Shown here: positions 56,036 to 64,000 of the stretch, one piece after another | How the letters are laid out: each line of letters opens with the position of its first letter | Position numbering within the stretch: the stretch's first letter is position 1 | Source: Komagataeibacter melomenusus | Lineage (GTDB): Bacteria > Pseudomonadota > Alphaproteobacteria > Acetobacterales > Acetobacteraceae | Direction: 5' to 3' | Assembly (NCBI RefSeq): GCF_013155395.1 | Contig: NZ_JABJWC010000004.1 | Location: 1 to 64,000, forward strand | DNA length: 64,000 nt | The notes under the pieces: model-generated | Told to the model about the DNA's origin: nothing | What the model saw: the letters and a program-made list of their open reading frames with translations, nothing else | Database searches by the model: none | Position numbers and translations under genes: made by a program

Positions 56036-58336
56036 ATGAAACGTGACCCTGTGAGCCTTGAAATGAGTTTTCGCACCCTTTGCCTGACAACACTCTGCGC
56101 ATCCGGCCTGCTGGCGGGGGGGTATGGCCCGGCGGTTTTCGTGGCCGTGGCACAGGCTGCGGACCAGCCCGGCGCGGTGGTGGAGGATGCAGGCAAAACC
56201 GGCGCCTCATCGACCCGGGCGCAGAAAAAAAACCGCGATGCGACACCCCGCCCCACGACCGATCCGGCCACTGAAACATCCGGGCATGAAGACATGGTCG
56301 TGACCGCCGCGCGCCGCAACCGCATGTATGTCAGCAGCGGGGGCGACCTTGGCGCGCTGGGCAACAAGAAGGGGCTGGACGTGCCCTTCAGCATCCGCAG
56401 CTACAATTCCAGCCTGATCCTCAACCAGCAGTCACAGACACTGGGCGATGTCCTGCTCAATGACCCCACCGTGCGTACGACCATGGGCTATGGCAACTAC
56501 GCCCAGCTGTTCCAGATCCGTGGCTTTACGTTGTATGGCGATGATGTTGCGATCGATGGCCTGTACGGGGTGACGCCCCGGCAGCTTGTCTCGCCGCAGC
56601 TGTATGATTCGGTGCAGGTGCTCAACGGGGCCAGCGCGTTCCTCAATGGTGCGGCGCCCGGTGGCTCCGCACTCGGCGGCAATGTCAACCTCATCCCCAA
56701 GCGGGCGGGAGCGACCGACATCACGCGCATTACCGGCGATTATACCAGTAGCGGGCAGGGGGGCGGCGCCTTTGATGTCAGCCGCCGCTTTGGCAGGGAC
56801 CATGCCTTCGGGCTGCGCTTCAACGCGGCAGGTCTTGATGGCGAGACCCCGATCAAAGGCGAGCGACGCGATGACGTGGCCCTTGGCATCGCATTTGACT
56901 GGCATGATGATGACACGCGCATCGACATGAACATGAACTACCAGAAGCAGCAGGTCTTTGGCGGCCGCAGCGCCATTATCGCCACCAAGCTGTCTGCGGA
57001 TGGCGGGGTGCCCAGGACCACCGCGCCTTCGGCCAACTGGGGCCAGCGCTGGGCCTATACCGACCTGACCTATCTGTTCGGCACGCTGAATATTGAACAT
57101 GACTTTGGCAGCCATATCACCACCTATGCCAAATTCGGCGCCCAGAGCGGCAACGAGATGGGAAATTACGCCACCACCACGCTCACGAATGCCGCGACTG
57201 GCGACGGTACGGTGGGTTCCATGACGGATGCCTACAATGTCATGAACGAGGCCACGCAGGCGGGTGTGCGCGCACGGGTCAATACCGGCCCCATCCATCA
57301 CGAGATCAATGCCGGTGGCTCGGCCATATGGGAGGCAACCGATGCGGCCTACACCATGGGCGCATCTGTGGCGGGCAACATCTATCACCCCACGCAGTTC
57401 CAGCCGGTTGAAACCCTCTACCGCGGCGGCAACCTTGCCGATCCGGGGCGTACGGCGTGGAACAAGCTGTACAGCCTGTTCCTGTCCGATACGATGACCT
57501 TCTGGCATGACCGGATCGCCCTGACCGGCGGGTTCCGGTATCAGGATATCCTGTCGGACTCGTTTGACTACAATACCGCCAAACTGACCACCCATTACGA
57601 TGCGGCGGCCTTCTCACCCATTATCGGGCTGGTCATTCATCCGGTCAGCCACATGGCGCTTTACTTCAACCGCATCCAGGGCCTTTCGGCGGGCACGACG
57701 GTGGGATCGGGCTATGTCAACCAGGGCCAGGTCTTTACGCCCTACCAGACCACGCAGTACGAAGTCGGCGCCAAGTATGACGTGGGCCGCTTTGCCGCTG
57801 GCGTGGCTTTTTTCCAGACCTCCATGCCCTATGGCATGACCGAGGCCTATGGCACGACCGGCCAGTCCATCTATACGCAGGATGGCAGGCAGCGGAACCG
57901 GGGCATGGAACTCACCTTCAATGGCGAAATCCTGCGCGGGCTGCGCTTCAATGGCGGCCTGACGCTGATCGATGCCAGGCAGATGCATACGGCCAGCGGT
58001 CAGTATGATGGCAAGACGGTTATCGGCGTGCCCAACTACAGCATCAACGGCAACCTTGAATATGACGTGCCGTTCGTAAAAGGGCTGACGCTGGTTGGCC
58101 GCGTCATCAATACCGGCAAGCAGCAGTTCAACAATGCCAATACGGCGCACCTGCCGGTCTGGTCACGCTTCGACCTTGGGGCGCGTTATACGTTCCTGGC
58201 CGCCCAAAAGCCGCTTACGGCCCGTTTTGAGGTCGATAACGTGGGCAACCAGCGCTACTGGGCCTCGGTCTATCAGGGGTACCTGGTGATGGGGGACCCG
58301 CAGACCTTCAAATTCTCCATCAGCGCCGACCTGTAA
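56036..58336 (+). CDS. TonB-dependent siderophore receptor
   Basis: This 766-residue receptor has a signal peptide ending near AQAA and a low-complexity N-terminal stretch. The plug (about 95-220: VPFSIRSYNSSLILNQQSQT, IRGFTLYGDDVAIDGLYG, LNGASAFLNGAAPGGSALGG) matches the ferrichrome/hydroxamate receptor pattern, and the barrel ends FKFSISADL. No TonB-system or siderophore gene is next to it. The palindrome and Fur-like site upstream fit iron-regulated expression. Confidence 0.88.
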   Translation: MKRDPVSLEMSFRTLCLTTLCASGLLAGGYGPAVFVAVAQAADQPGAVVEDAGKTGASSTRAQKKNRDATPRPTTDPATETSGHEDMVVTAARRNRMYVSSGGDLGALGNKKGLDVPFSIRSYNSSLILNQQSQTLGDVLLNDPTVRTTMGYGNYAQLFQIRGFTLYGDDVAIDGLYGVTPRQLVSPQLYDSVQVLNGASAFLNGAAPGGSALGGNVNLIPKRAGATDITRITGDYTSSGQGGGAFDVSRRFGRDHAFGLRFNAAGLDGETPIKGERRDDVALGIAFDWHDDDTRIDMNMNYQKQQVFGGRSAIIATKLSADGGVPRTTAPSANWGQRWAYTDLTYLFGTLNIEHDFGSHITTYAKFGAQSGNEMGNYATTTLTNAATGDGTVGSMTDAYNVMNEATQAGVRARVNTGPIHHEINAGGSAIWEATDAAYTMGASVAGNIYHPTQFQPVETLYRGGNLADPGRTAWNKLYSLFLSDTMTFWHDRIALTGGFRYQDILSDSFDYNTAKLTTHYDAAAFSPIIGLVIHPVSHMALYFNRIQGLSAGTTVGSGYVNQGQVFTPYQTTQYEVGAKYDVGRFAAGVAFFQTSMPYGMTEAYGTTGQSIYTQDGRQRNRGMELTFNGEILRGLRFNGGLTLIDARQMHTASGQYDGKTVIGVPNYSINGNLEYDVPFVKGLTLVGRVINTGKQQFNNANTAHLPVWSRFDLGARYTFLAAQKPLTARFEVDNVGNQRYWASVYQGYLVMGDPQTFKFSISADL

Positions 58337-58508
58337 AAAACGTGATCCATGTCTGGACCTGCCTGTTGCCATCCCGGCAGGTCAGCATTGAAAAAGCTGT
58401 TGAACCCGTGCGAAGCCAAAGCGATATGATGAAGGTAACAGGGCAGGGCGCACGGGCCAGCAGGCTCATGCCGTATTGCCAGGGGCATGAACGGAGAAAG
58501 CACGGCAC

Positions 58509-59309
58509 ATGACGGACAGCAAACGGTTTGGCGGAAAAGTGACGCTCGTAACAGGGGCCGCGGGCAATATCGGCCTGGCCACGGCCCGGCGCCTGGCGGC
58601 ATCGGGCTCGGCCATCGCCCTGCTCGACCTTGCGGGCGAGAAGCTTGACGCAGCCGTGCACACCGTGGCCGCTGCCGGTGTGACGGCACGCGGCTATGGC
58701 TGCGACGTAACGGATGCGGCCAATGTGCAGACCATAGTGGATCAGGTGGTGGCGGATTTTGGCCAGATCGACTTTCTGTTCAACAATGCGGGCTATCAGG
58801 GCGCTTTCGCGCCGGTGCAGGATTACCCGGTGGAAGATTTCGCCCGCGTCATGAGCATCAATGTCTGTGGTGCGTTTCATGTGCTGCGTGCGGTCTCGCG
58901 CCATATGGTGGCGCGCCGGTTCGGCCGCATCGTGAACACGGCCAGCATGGCGGGCGTGGGTGGCCCGCCGAACATGGCGGCTTATGGGGCCTCGAAATTC
59001 GCCATTGTCGGCCTGACCCAGACGGCATCGAAGGACCTGGCGCCCTACAATATCCGCGTCAATGCCATCAGCCCGGCCTTCATGGGCCCCGGCTTCATGT
59101 GGGACCGGCAGGTGGAACTGCAGGCCAGGGTGGGCAGCCAGTATTTCTCGACCGACCCCAAGGTCGTGGCCGAGCAGATGATCAATTCCGTGCCGATGCG
59201 CCGTTATGGAGACATAAAGGAAATTCCCGGCGTGGTGGAATTCCTGCTTGGGGATGATTCCAGCTACATGACCGGCGTGAACCTGCCGATTGCAGGCGGT
59301 ATCCTGTAA
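58509..59309 (+). CDS. xdh: Xylitol dehydrogenase, SDR family
   Basis: This 266-residue short-chain dehydrogenase closely resembles, from memory, the NAD-dependent xylitol dehydrogenase of Gluconobacter oxydans, including NNAGYQGAFAPVQDYP, NTASMAGVGGPPNMAAYGAS and SPAFMGPGFMWDRQVELQ. The cofactor loop is TGAAGNIG, the catalytic Ser is in NTASM and the active site is YGASK. It interconverts xylitol and D-xylulose in the cytoplasm. No ribosome site is strong (gagaaagcacggcac). A terminator and a nested palindrome follow. Confidence 0.85.
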   Translation: MTDSKRFGGKVTLVTGAAGNIGLATARRLAASGSAIALLDLAGEKLDAAVHTVAAAGVTARGYGCDVTDAANVQTIVDQVVADFGQIDFLFNNAGYQGAFAPVQDYPVEDFARVMSINVCGAFHVLRAVSRHMVARRFGRIVNTASMAGVGGPPNMAAYGASKFAIVGLTQTASKDLAPYNIRVNAISPAFMGPGFMWDRQVELQARVGSQYFSTDPKVVAEQMINSVPMRRYGDIKEIPGVVEFLLGDDSSYMTGVNLPIAGGIL

Positions 59310-59321
59310 AACCAGCACAAT

Positions 59322-59359
59322 AAAAATGCAGCCCTTATTTATTGAAAGGCTGCATTTTT
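59322..59359 (+). terminator. Intrinsic terminator after xdh
   Basis: aaaaatgcagcc (59322-59333) pairs with ggctgcattttt (59348-59359) around 14 bases, with the T-run as part of the descending arm. The A-run and T-run make it usable from both strands. Confidence 0.8.
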
Positions 59360-59407
59360 ATAGACTATTTGAAAAGTCGGCCCAAAAAATATCCAGAAAT
59401 CATAAAG

Positions 59408-59483
59408 AAGTTTTTGGTGAAGCTTTTTTCAAAAAGCTTCAAAGAACGCCGCCTTTTTGAAAAAAGGCAGCACCCAAAAACTT
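59408..59483. repeat. Nested palindromic element (two hairpins inside an outer stem)
   Basis: The outer arms are aagtttttggtg (59408-59419) and cacccaaaaactt (59471-59483), complementary except for one bulged C. Inside are gaagcttttt/aaaaagcttc (59419-59440) and gccgccttttt/aaaaaggcagc (59448-59471), so the whole can fold as a three-way junction. It ends one base before the ppk2 stop. I recall similar elements between genes in Komagataeibacter genomes, so a dispersed repeat is likely, also acting as terminator. Confidence 0.7.
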
Positions 59484-60404
59484 TCAGTATTTCTCCGGCA
59501 CGAACATGCTCTCGGGCACGGGCTGGCGAATGTAGTCCGGGCTGTAGACCCGTTCGGGCAGGCGCACTTCGGGTTTGTGAACCTCATGGTATGGCACCTG
59601 CGAGAGCAGGTGGCTGATGCAGTTGAGGCGGGCCTTCTTCTTGTTGTCCGCCCGCACGATCCACCACGGCGCTTCATCAATGTTCGAGCGCTCAAGCATG
59701 ATTTCCTTGGCCAGGGTGTAGGATTCCCAGCGGCGGCGGCTTTCAAGGTCCATCGGGCTGAGTTTCCACTGCTTCAGCGGGTCTTCCATGCGGGCGCGGA
59801 AGCGCAGTTCCTGCTCGTCATCGGAAATGGAAAACCAGTATTTGACAATCTGGATGCCGCTGCGCACCAGCATGCGCTCGAATTCCGGCACGGCGCGGAA
59901 GAACTCGTCATATTCTTCATCGGTGCAGAAATTCATCACGCGCTCGACACCCGCGCGGTTGTACCAGCTGCGGTCAAACAGCACGATCTCGCCCGCTGCG
60001 GGCAGGTGGGCGACATAACGCTGGAAATACCACTGCGTGCGCTCGCGGTCGTTGGGGGCGGGCAGGGCGGCCACGCGGCAGATGCGCGGGTTGAGGCGCT
60101 GGGTAATGCGCTTGATCACGCCCCCCTTGCCCGCCGCGTCACGCCCCTCGCAGATCACGACAAGCCGGTGGCCGGTCTCCTTCACCCAGTCCTGCAGCGT
60201 GACGAGTTCGCCCTGCAGGCGCAGCAGCTCGCGGAAATAGGATTTCCTGAAATCGGTGCTGTCCGCGCCATTTTCCGCGCCGAGGCGGGCATCGTCGAGT
60301 TCAAGTTCAATTTCCTCGTCAATGTCATCAAGCACCTCCTCACGCAGGCGGTCGCGGTCTGACGGGGCTTTGCTGGTGTTGGTCATGTCAGGGGTCGTTC
60401 CCAT
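59484..60404 (-). CDS. ppk2: Polyphosphate kinase 2
   Basis: This protein is about 306 residues. Walker A is CEGRDAAGKGG, the lid and Walker B region is FDRSWYNRAGVERVM, and RITQRLNPRICRVAALPAP and ERTQWYFQRYVAHLPAAGE are PPK2 blocks. It transfers phosphate between polyphosphate and nucleotides. Start ATG 60404 is chosen; ATG 60386 (MTNTSKAPS) is also possible. It lies 14 bases after the PiT transporter gene, so phosphate uptake and polyphosphate turnover are probably co-expressed. Confidence 0.9.
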   Translation of the reverse strand: MGTTPDMTNTSKAPSDRDRLREEVLDDIDEEIELELDDARLGAENGADSTDFRKSYFRELLRLQGELVTLQDWVKETGHRLVVICEGRDAAGKGGVIKRITQRLNPRICRVAALPAPNDRERTQWYFQRYVAHLPAAGEIVLFDRSWYNRAGVERVMNFCTDEEYDEFFRAVPEFERMLVRSGIQIVKYWFSISDDEQELRFRARMEDPLKQWKLSPMDLESRRRWESYTLAKEIMLERSNIDEAPWWIVRADNKKKARLNCISHLLSQVPYHEVHKPEVRLPERVYSPDYIRQPVPESMFVPEKY

Positions 60405-60418
60405 TTTCTGTGCGCGCC

Positions 60419-61774
60419 TTACCAGCTCAGCATGTAGAACAGGCTGGCGGCGATGGTGATGGTGACAGGCAGGGTAAAGATCCATGCCAGCGCGATCCTG
60501 ACCAGCATGCCCCGGTTGATGCCCGAGCCCGAGCCGAGCATGGTGCCCGCGATGCCGGCGGTAATGATGTGCGTGGTGCTGACCGGCAGGCCGGTATAGC
60601 CCGCCGTTGCGATCAGCCCCGCACCCACCAGTTCGGCCGAGGCACCCTGCGCGGGGGTGAGGTGCGTATTGCCGATCTTCTCGCCCAGCGTATGCACGAT
60701 GCGCCTGTAGCCGATCATGGTGCCAATGCCCAGGCACAGCGCGCTGAGCAGGCGCACCCACCACGGCGCATATTCCACCACCGGGCGCAACTGGTTGCTC
60801 AGGGTCTTGGCGGTGGCGCGGTCATGGGCCGAGGCTTCGGCGTTGAGCGAGACGGCCTTCAGCCCGGCCACTACCTCATACAGGTCGGCGCGCAGTTGCG
60901 AGGGCACGAGCGCATCGGGTGTGGTCTGGGTCAGGCGGTTGACCGAGGCAATGGCTTCCTCGCGCAGGCCGTCATGGTCGTATTGCGTGATCAGGGGGGC
61001 CGCATCGGTGGCGTATTGGGCGATATGGCTGATCTGGGGCGTGCTGTCAGGGGCAAGGGCAAAGGTTGCGGGCAGGATGCCGATGATGGTCAGCATGATC
61101 AGGCCGATGCTTTTCTGCCCGTCATTGCTGCCGTGCGAGAAGCTCACGCCGGTGCAGGTCAGGATCAGCAGGCCGCGCACCCAGCCGCGGGTCGGCTTGT
61201 CGCCCTGCGGCGGCTGGTAGAGTTCGGGGTCATGCACCAGGTGCCTGATGATGAAATACAGCCCGCCCGCGCCAATCAGCCCCAGCAGGGGGGAGATGGC
61301 CAGCGCGCGTAAAATCTTCCAGATCTGTGACCAGTCAACGCTGTTGCCGATGGCGCGCGTGTGCAGCAGCGCATCGCCAATGGCAATGCCGATCAGCGCA
61401 CCAATGACGCAGTGCGAACTGGAATTGGGGATGCCGAACCACCAGGTAAACAGGTTCCACGCCAGCGCCGTGCCAAACAGGGCAATGAGCATGGGCACCG
61501 CCGGGTCGCCATTGGGGGGCGAGAGCACATCGGCAGGCAGCAGTTCAACAAGACCGTAGGCCACGCTGATGCCGCCAAGCACCACGCCCATGAAGTTCAT
61601 TAGCCCCGACCAGATTACGGCGGTGCGTGGCTTGAGCGATCTGGTATAGATGACGGTGGCAACCGCGTTGGCCGTATCATGAAAACCGTTGACGAATTCA
61701 AATATGCAGACCAGCGCGAAGCACAGGACCAGCGCCAGGATGGAACCGGTTGAATAGGGTGCGAAATGAAGCAT
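60419..61774 (-). CDS. pit: PiT-family low-affinity phosphate transporter
   Basis: This 451-residue inner-membrane protein has two PiT repeats. The signature motifs are FEFVNGFHDTANAVATVIYT in the first half and GAGLIATAGYTGLPVSTTHI in the second; FSHGSNDGQKSIGLIML is also conserved. A large hydrophilic loop lies at about 225-330. It takes up metal-phosphate with protons. It is upstream of ppk2 on the same strand, and a pst operon follows on the other strand. Confidence 0.9.
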   Translation of the reverse strand: MLHFAPYSTGSILALVLCFALVCIFEFVNGFHDTANAVATVIYTRSLKPRTAVIWSGLMNFMGVVLGGISVAYGLVELLPADVLSPPNGDPAVPMLIALFGTALAWNLFTWWFGIPNSSSHCVIGALIGIAIGDALLHTRAIGNSVDWSQIWKILRALAISPLLGLIGAGGLYFIIRHLVHDPELYQPPQGDKPTRGWVRGLLILTCTGVSFSHGSNDGQKSIGLIMLTIIGILPATFALAPDSTPQISHIAQYATDAAPLITQYDHDGLREEAIASVNRLTQTTPDALVPSQLRADLYEVVAGLKAVSLNAEASAHDRATAKTLSNQLRPVVEYAPWWVRLLSALCLGIGTMIGYRRIVHTLGEKIGNTHLTPAQGASAELVGAGLIATAGYTGLPVSTTHIITAGIAGTMLGSGSGINRGMLVRIALAWIFTLPVTITIAASLFYMLSW

Positions 61775-61887
61775 GAAACAACACCAAAAGTTATTTTCAT
61801 GCCTATTTAAATAAAAATTTCCTTAAAATAAATAATACTCATTCTTATTTAATATAATGTTCATATTCCTGAATATGGAATACTGTT

Positions 61888-62115
61888 TCAGGCATAGCGC
61901 CGGGTGGTGTCCATGCCGCGAGCGGGCCTGCCGCGCCCGAGGCGGAAGCGGGTGCGCGCGCGGGCCACCGCATCTTCATAGGTGGGGAGGATATCGCCAT
62001 CCATCTGCGTCACGCGTTCATGCATGGCGCGGAAGGTATAGGGTTCATCGGGGCCATCCTGAAACACGATGCCAATGAACACGCCATCGATTTCAATAAC
62101 GCTGGATTCAAACAT
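61888..62115 (-). CDS. Small protein of unknown function
   Basis: This is a 75-residue protein with MFESSVIEIDGVFIGIVFQD at the N-terminus and an Arg-rich C-terminal half (ARARTRFRLGRGRPARGMD). There is no signal peptide or known domain. ATG 62115 follows gcaggaacgag, a good ribosome site, and codon use is like the neighbours. It is probably a real lineage-specific gene in the phosphate region; function unknown. Confidence 0.55.
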   Translation of the reverse strand: MFESSVIEIDGVFIGIVFQDGPDEPYTFRAMHERVTQMDGDILPTYEDAVARARTRFRLGRGRPARGMDTTRRYA

Positions 62116-62275
62116 GAGGCTCGTTCCTGCCTGTCTTTTGCTGGGCGGACCGTCTTGCCAGCCTGCCCGTTGCGGGTGCTATGCCGCATTTTTCCGCGTG
62201 GCTTCAACCCGAAATATGTGAACTTTATATGACGTGCCGCAAGTAGATATCAGGCATACATGCATGTAATGGCAG

Positions 62276-62293
62276 GTGTCATAAAAACTTCAT
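62276..62293 (+). promoter_or_regulatory. Pho-box-like site upstream of pstC
   Basis: gtgtcataaaaacttcat resembles the 18-base PhoB site (two TGTCAT-like heptamers four bases apart): the first half TGTCATA is exact, the second CTTCAT partial. It ends about 80 bases before the pstC start. PhoB control of pst operons is well established; this site is an inference by match. Confidence 0.55.
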
Positions 62294-62374
62294 GAAAAAT
62301 GTCGCACGTTATTATTGTCACGAGTCAGTCAATTCGCTTAGTGCTGCATTCATGTCATGCATATCAGGAACTCC

Positions 62375-63352
62375 ATGATGGAAATGCCATCCACCACCGC
62401 AGGCCAGGGGGCGGCCGTGTCCGGGCGCAGCACAGGGGGCAATGCGGGCGATATCGCCTTTGGCGTGCTGGCCCGGCTGGCCGGGTGGTCCATCCTGCTG
62501 GTCATGGCGGGCATCATCATCGTGCTGGTCAGTGGCGGGTGGCAGGCTTTTGCCGCCTTCGGGCCGGGGTTTATCACCAGCACGGCATGGAACCCCATTT
62601 CACACAATTTTGGCGCGGCGACATCGATTTTCGGCACGCTGGTCACCACGGTCGTGGCCCTTGTGTTTGCCGTGCCCTTCGCCTTTGGCGTGGCCTTCTG
62701 GCTGGTTGAAATGGCGCCGCCAGCCCTGGCGCGCGTGATCGAGACGGCCGTGCAGCTTCTGGCCGCCGTGCCCTCCATCATCTTCGGCATGTGGGGGTTC
62801 TTCATCGTGGTGCCGTTCATGGCGCATTATGTCGAGCCCGTGGCCACGCGCTACCTGGGCCATGTGCCGGGCATCGGCCTTTTGTTCCGTGGCGCGCCCT
62901 ATGGCACGGGGCTGCTGACGGGCGGCCTCATCCTGGCCATCATGGTCACGCCCTTCATCTGTTCGGTCATGGCTGATGTATTTGTCTCCATCCCCGCCGT
63001 GCTGAAGGAAAGTGCCTTTGGCCTGGGCGCAACCCGGTGGGAGGTGATGCGCAAGGTGGTGCTGCCGTGGTCGCGCCAGGCGGTGATGGGCGGCATCATG
63101 CTGGGCACAGGCCGTGCCCTGGGCGAGACGATGGCCGTGACCTTCGTTATTGGCAACAGCAACCGGCTGGGCTGGTCGCTGTTTGCGCCGGGCAACACCA
63201 TCGCCTCGCTGATCGCGCTTGAGTTCCCCGAAAGTTCGGCCGGCAGCCTCAAGCTCTCGGCGCTGCTGGCGCTGGGTGCGATCCTGATGGTCATTTCATT
63301 CATTACCTTGGCCTGCTCGCGCATGTTCCTCCAGCGCGGCCTCAAGAACTAG
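62375..63352 (+). CDS. pstC: Phosphate ABC transporter permease PstC
   Basis: From ATG 62375, with aggaa eight bases upstream, this is 325 residues. Six or more helices are present, with the permease EAA-type loop ESAFGLGATRWEVMRKVVLP and LGTGRALGETMAVTFVIGNS, a PstC hallmark. It forms the inner-membrane channel of the high-affinity phosphate importer with PstA. No pstS gene lies directly upstream, so the binding protein is encoded elsewhere or the order is unusual. A Pho-box-like site precedes it. Confidence 0.9.
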   Translation: MMEMPSTTAGQGAAVSGRSTGGNAGDIAFGVLARLAGWSILLVMAGIIIVLVSGGWQAFAAFGPGFITSTAWNPISHNFGAATSIFGTLVTTVVALVFAVPFAFGVAFWLVEMAPPALARVIETAVQLLAAVPSIIFGMWGFFIVVPFMAHYVEPVATRYLGHVPGIGLLFRGAPYGTGLLTGGLILAIMVTPFICSVMADVFVSIPAVLKESAFGLGATRWEVMRKVVLPWSRQAVMGGIMLGTGRALGETMAVTFVIGNSNRLGWSLFAPGNTIASLIALEFPESSAGSLKLSALLALGAILMVISFITLACSRMFLQRGLKN

Positions 63353-63366
63353 GAAAGTAGCCTTAC

Positions 63367-64000
63367 ATGTCAGCCCAGAAAGTACAGGCCGGGGCCCCTG
63401 ACGGGTGGCAGCGTGGTGGCGCGCAGGCCGTGCGCCGCAGGATTGTCGAGCGGCTGGTCAACGTGCTGTGCGCTATCGCCACCGTGGTTGTCCTGTTCCT
63501 GCTGTTCTCCATTTTATGGACACTGGTCACGCGCGGGGCGGCAGGGCTGTCGCTTGCAACCTTCCTGCACAGCACGGCCGCACCCGGCAGCGGGGGCGGG
63601 CTTGCCAACGCCATCGTGGGCAGTTGCGAGCAGACCCTGCTGGCCGCGCTGCTTGGCACGCCCGTTGGCATGCTGACCGGCATCTACCTTTCCGAATTCA
63701 GCCATGACGGGAAGATCGTCTCGTTCGTGCGCTTTGTTTCGGACATGATGCTGTCCGTGCCCTCCATCCTTGTCGGCCTGTTCGTCTATCTGGTGGTGGT
63801 GGAGCCTGCGGGGCATTTCTCGGGCATTGCGGGCACGCTGGCGCTGGCCATCCTGTTCATTCCCATCGTGGTGCGCACGACCGAAGACATGCTGCACCTC
63901 GTGCCCCGCGCCATGCGCGAGGCCGCCTACGCGCTGGGCGCGCCGGGGTGGCGGGTGATCGTGAGCATCTGCCTGCGCGCGGCGCGTGGCGGCATCATGA
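63367..64000 (+). CDS. pstA: Phosphate ABC transporter permease PstA, 5' part
   Basis: About 211 residues are visible before the window ends. One hydrophobic helix (LCAIATVVVLFLLFSILWTL) is followed by the permease core with VGSCEQTLLAALLGTPVGML, MMLSVPSILVGLFVY and the loop EAAYALGAPGWRVI. It starts 15 bases after pstC with aggaaag upstream. The partner of PstC in the phosphate importer; pstB and phoU probably follow outside the window. Confidence 0.88.
   Translation, partial: MSAQKVQAGAPDGWQRGGAQAVRRRIVERLVNVLCAIATVVVLFLLFSILWTLVTRGAAGLSLATFLHSTAAPGSGGGLANAIVGSCEQTLLAALLGTPVGMLTGIYLSEFSHDGKIVSFVRFVSDMMLSVPSILVGLFVYLVVVEPAGHFSGIAGTLALAILFIPIVVRTTEDMLHLVPRAMREAAYALGAPGWRVIVSICLRAARGGIM

Overview
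The window looks like chromosomal DNA of an acetic acid bacterium, most likely Komagataeibacter or a close relative. It is GC-rich, carries a bacterial pyruvate decarboxylase of the acetic-acid-bacterial type and a Gluconobacter-type xylitol dehydrogenase, has two OprB-type carbohydrate porins, and has GGDEF-EAL proteins typical of cellulose-making Acetobacteraceae. I saw no rRNA, tRNA, CRISPR array, complete insertion sequence or prophage. The genus is an inference from gene content and recalled families, not from a search.

Layout. 1-3.1 kb: the end of one OprB porin, a convergent second OprB porin and an LtrA-family membrane protein. 3.5-10.1 kb: a complete RND efflux operon (adaptor, pump, outer-membrane channel) with a convergent TetR repressor; the RND and tetR promoters share an operator placed between -35 and -10. 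10.8-15.1 kb: two consecutive GGDEF-EAL proteins, one with a membrane MHYT sensor and one with a PAS domain that keeps a candidate haem histidine. 15.3-24.8 kb: an aminotransferase, MFS and DMT transporters and pxpA/pxpC/pxpB on the minus strand, facing an operon of an SDR, a BCCP, a biotin carboxylase and a second BCCP that has lost its biotin lysine. This looks like a multi-subunit biotin-dependent carboxylase or oxoprolinase system. 25-26.4 kb: an aspartase pseudogene with two independent lesions, then a Nac-like LysR regulator.

27.7-46.1 kb is an accessory nutrient-uptake region dominated by organosulfur genes. It has a TonB receptor behind a G10 tract, an NtaA/DszA-type flavin monooxygenase, a second TonB receptor and an aldo/keto reductase. 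A sulfonate-type ABC operon with flavin reductase and redoxin follows, then a divergent LysR/SsuD pair, a class II aldolase, a 3-mercaptopropionate/cysteine dioxygenase, a four-domain rhodanese and a nitroreductase. Together these could import organosulfur compounds, release sulfite from sulfonates and handle thiols and sulfane sulfur.

47-59.3 kb: a coiled-coil porin, pyruvate decarboxylase, an MFS carrier, an NTF2-like protein divergent from a GlxA-type AraC regulator, a secreted alpha/beta hydrolase, a DMT transporter, a siderophore-type TonB receptor with operator-like palindromes, and xylitol dehydrogenase. 59.4-64 kb is phosphate metabolism: polyphosphate kinase 2 and a PiT transporter on the minus strand, a small unknown protein, and the start of a pst operon (pstC, partial pstA) behind a Pho-box-like site. 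Several intergenic or near-start positions hold short tandem repeats (12, 13, 14-15 and 16 bp units), and a nested palindromic element lies between xylitol dehydrogenase and polyphosphate kinase.
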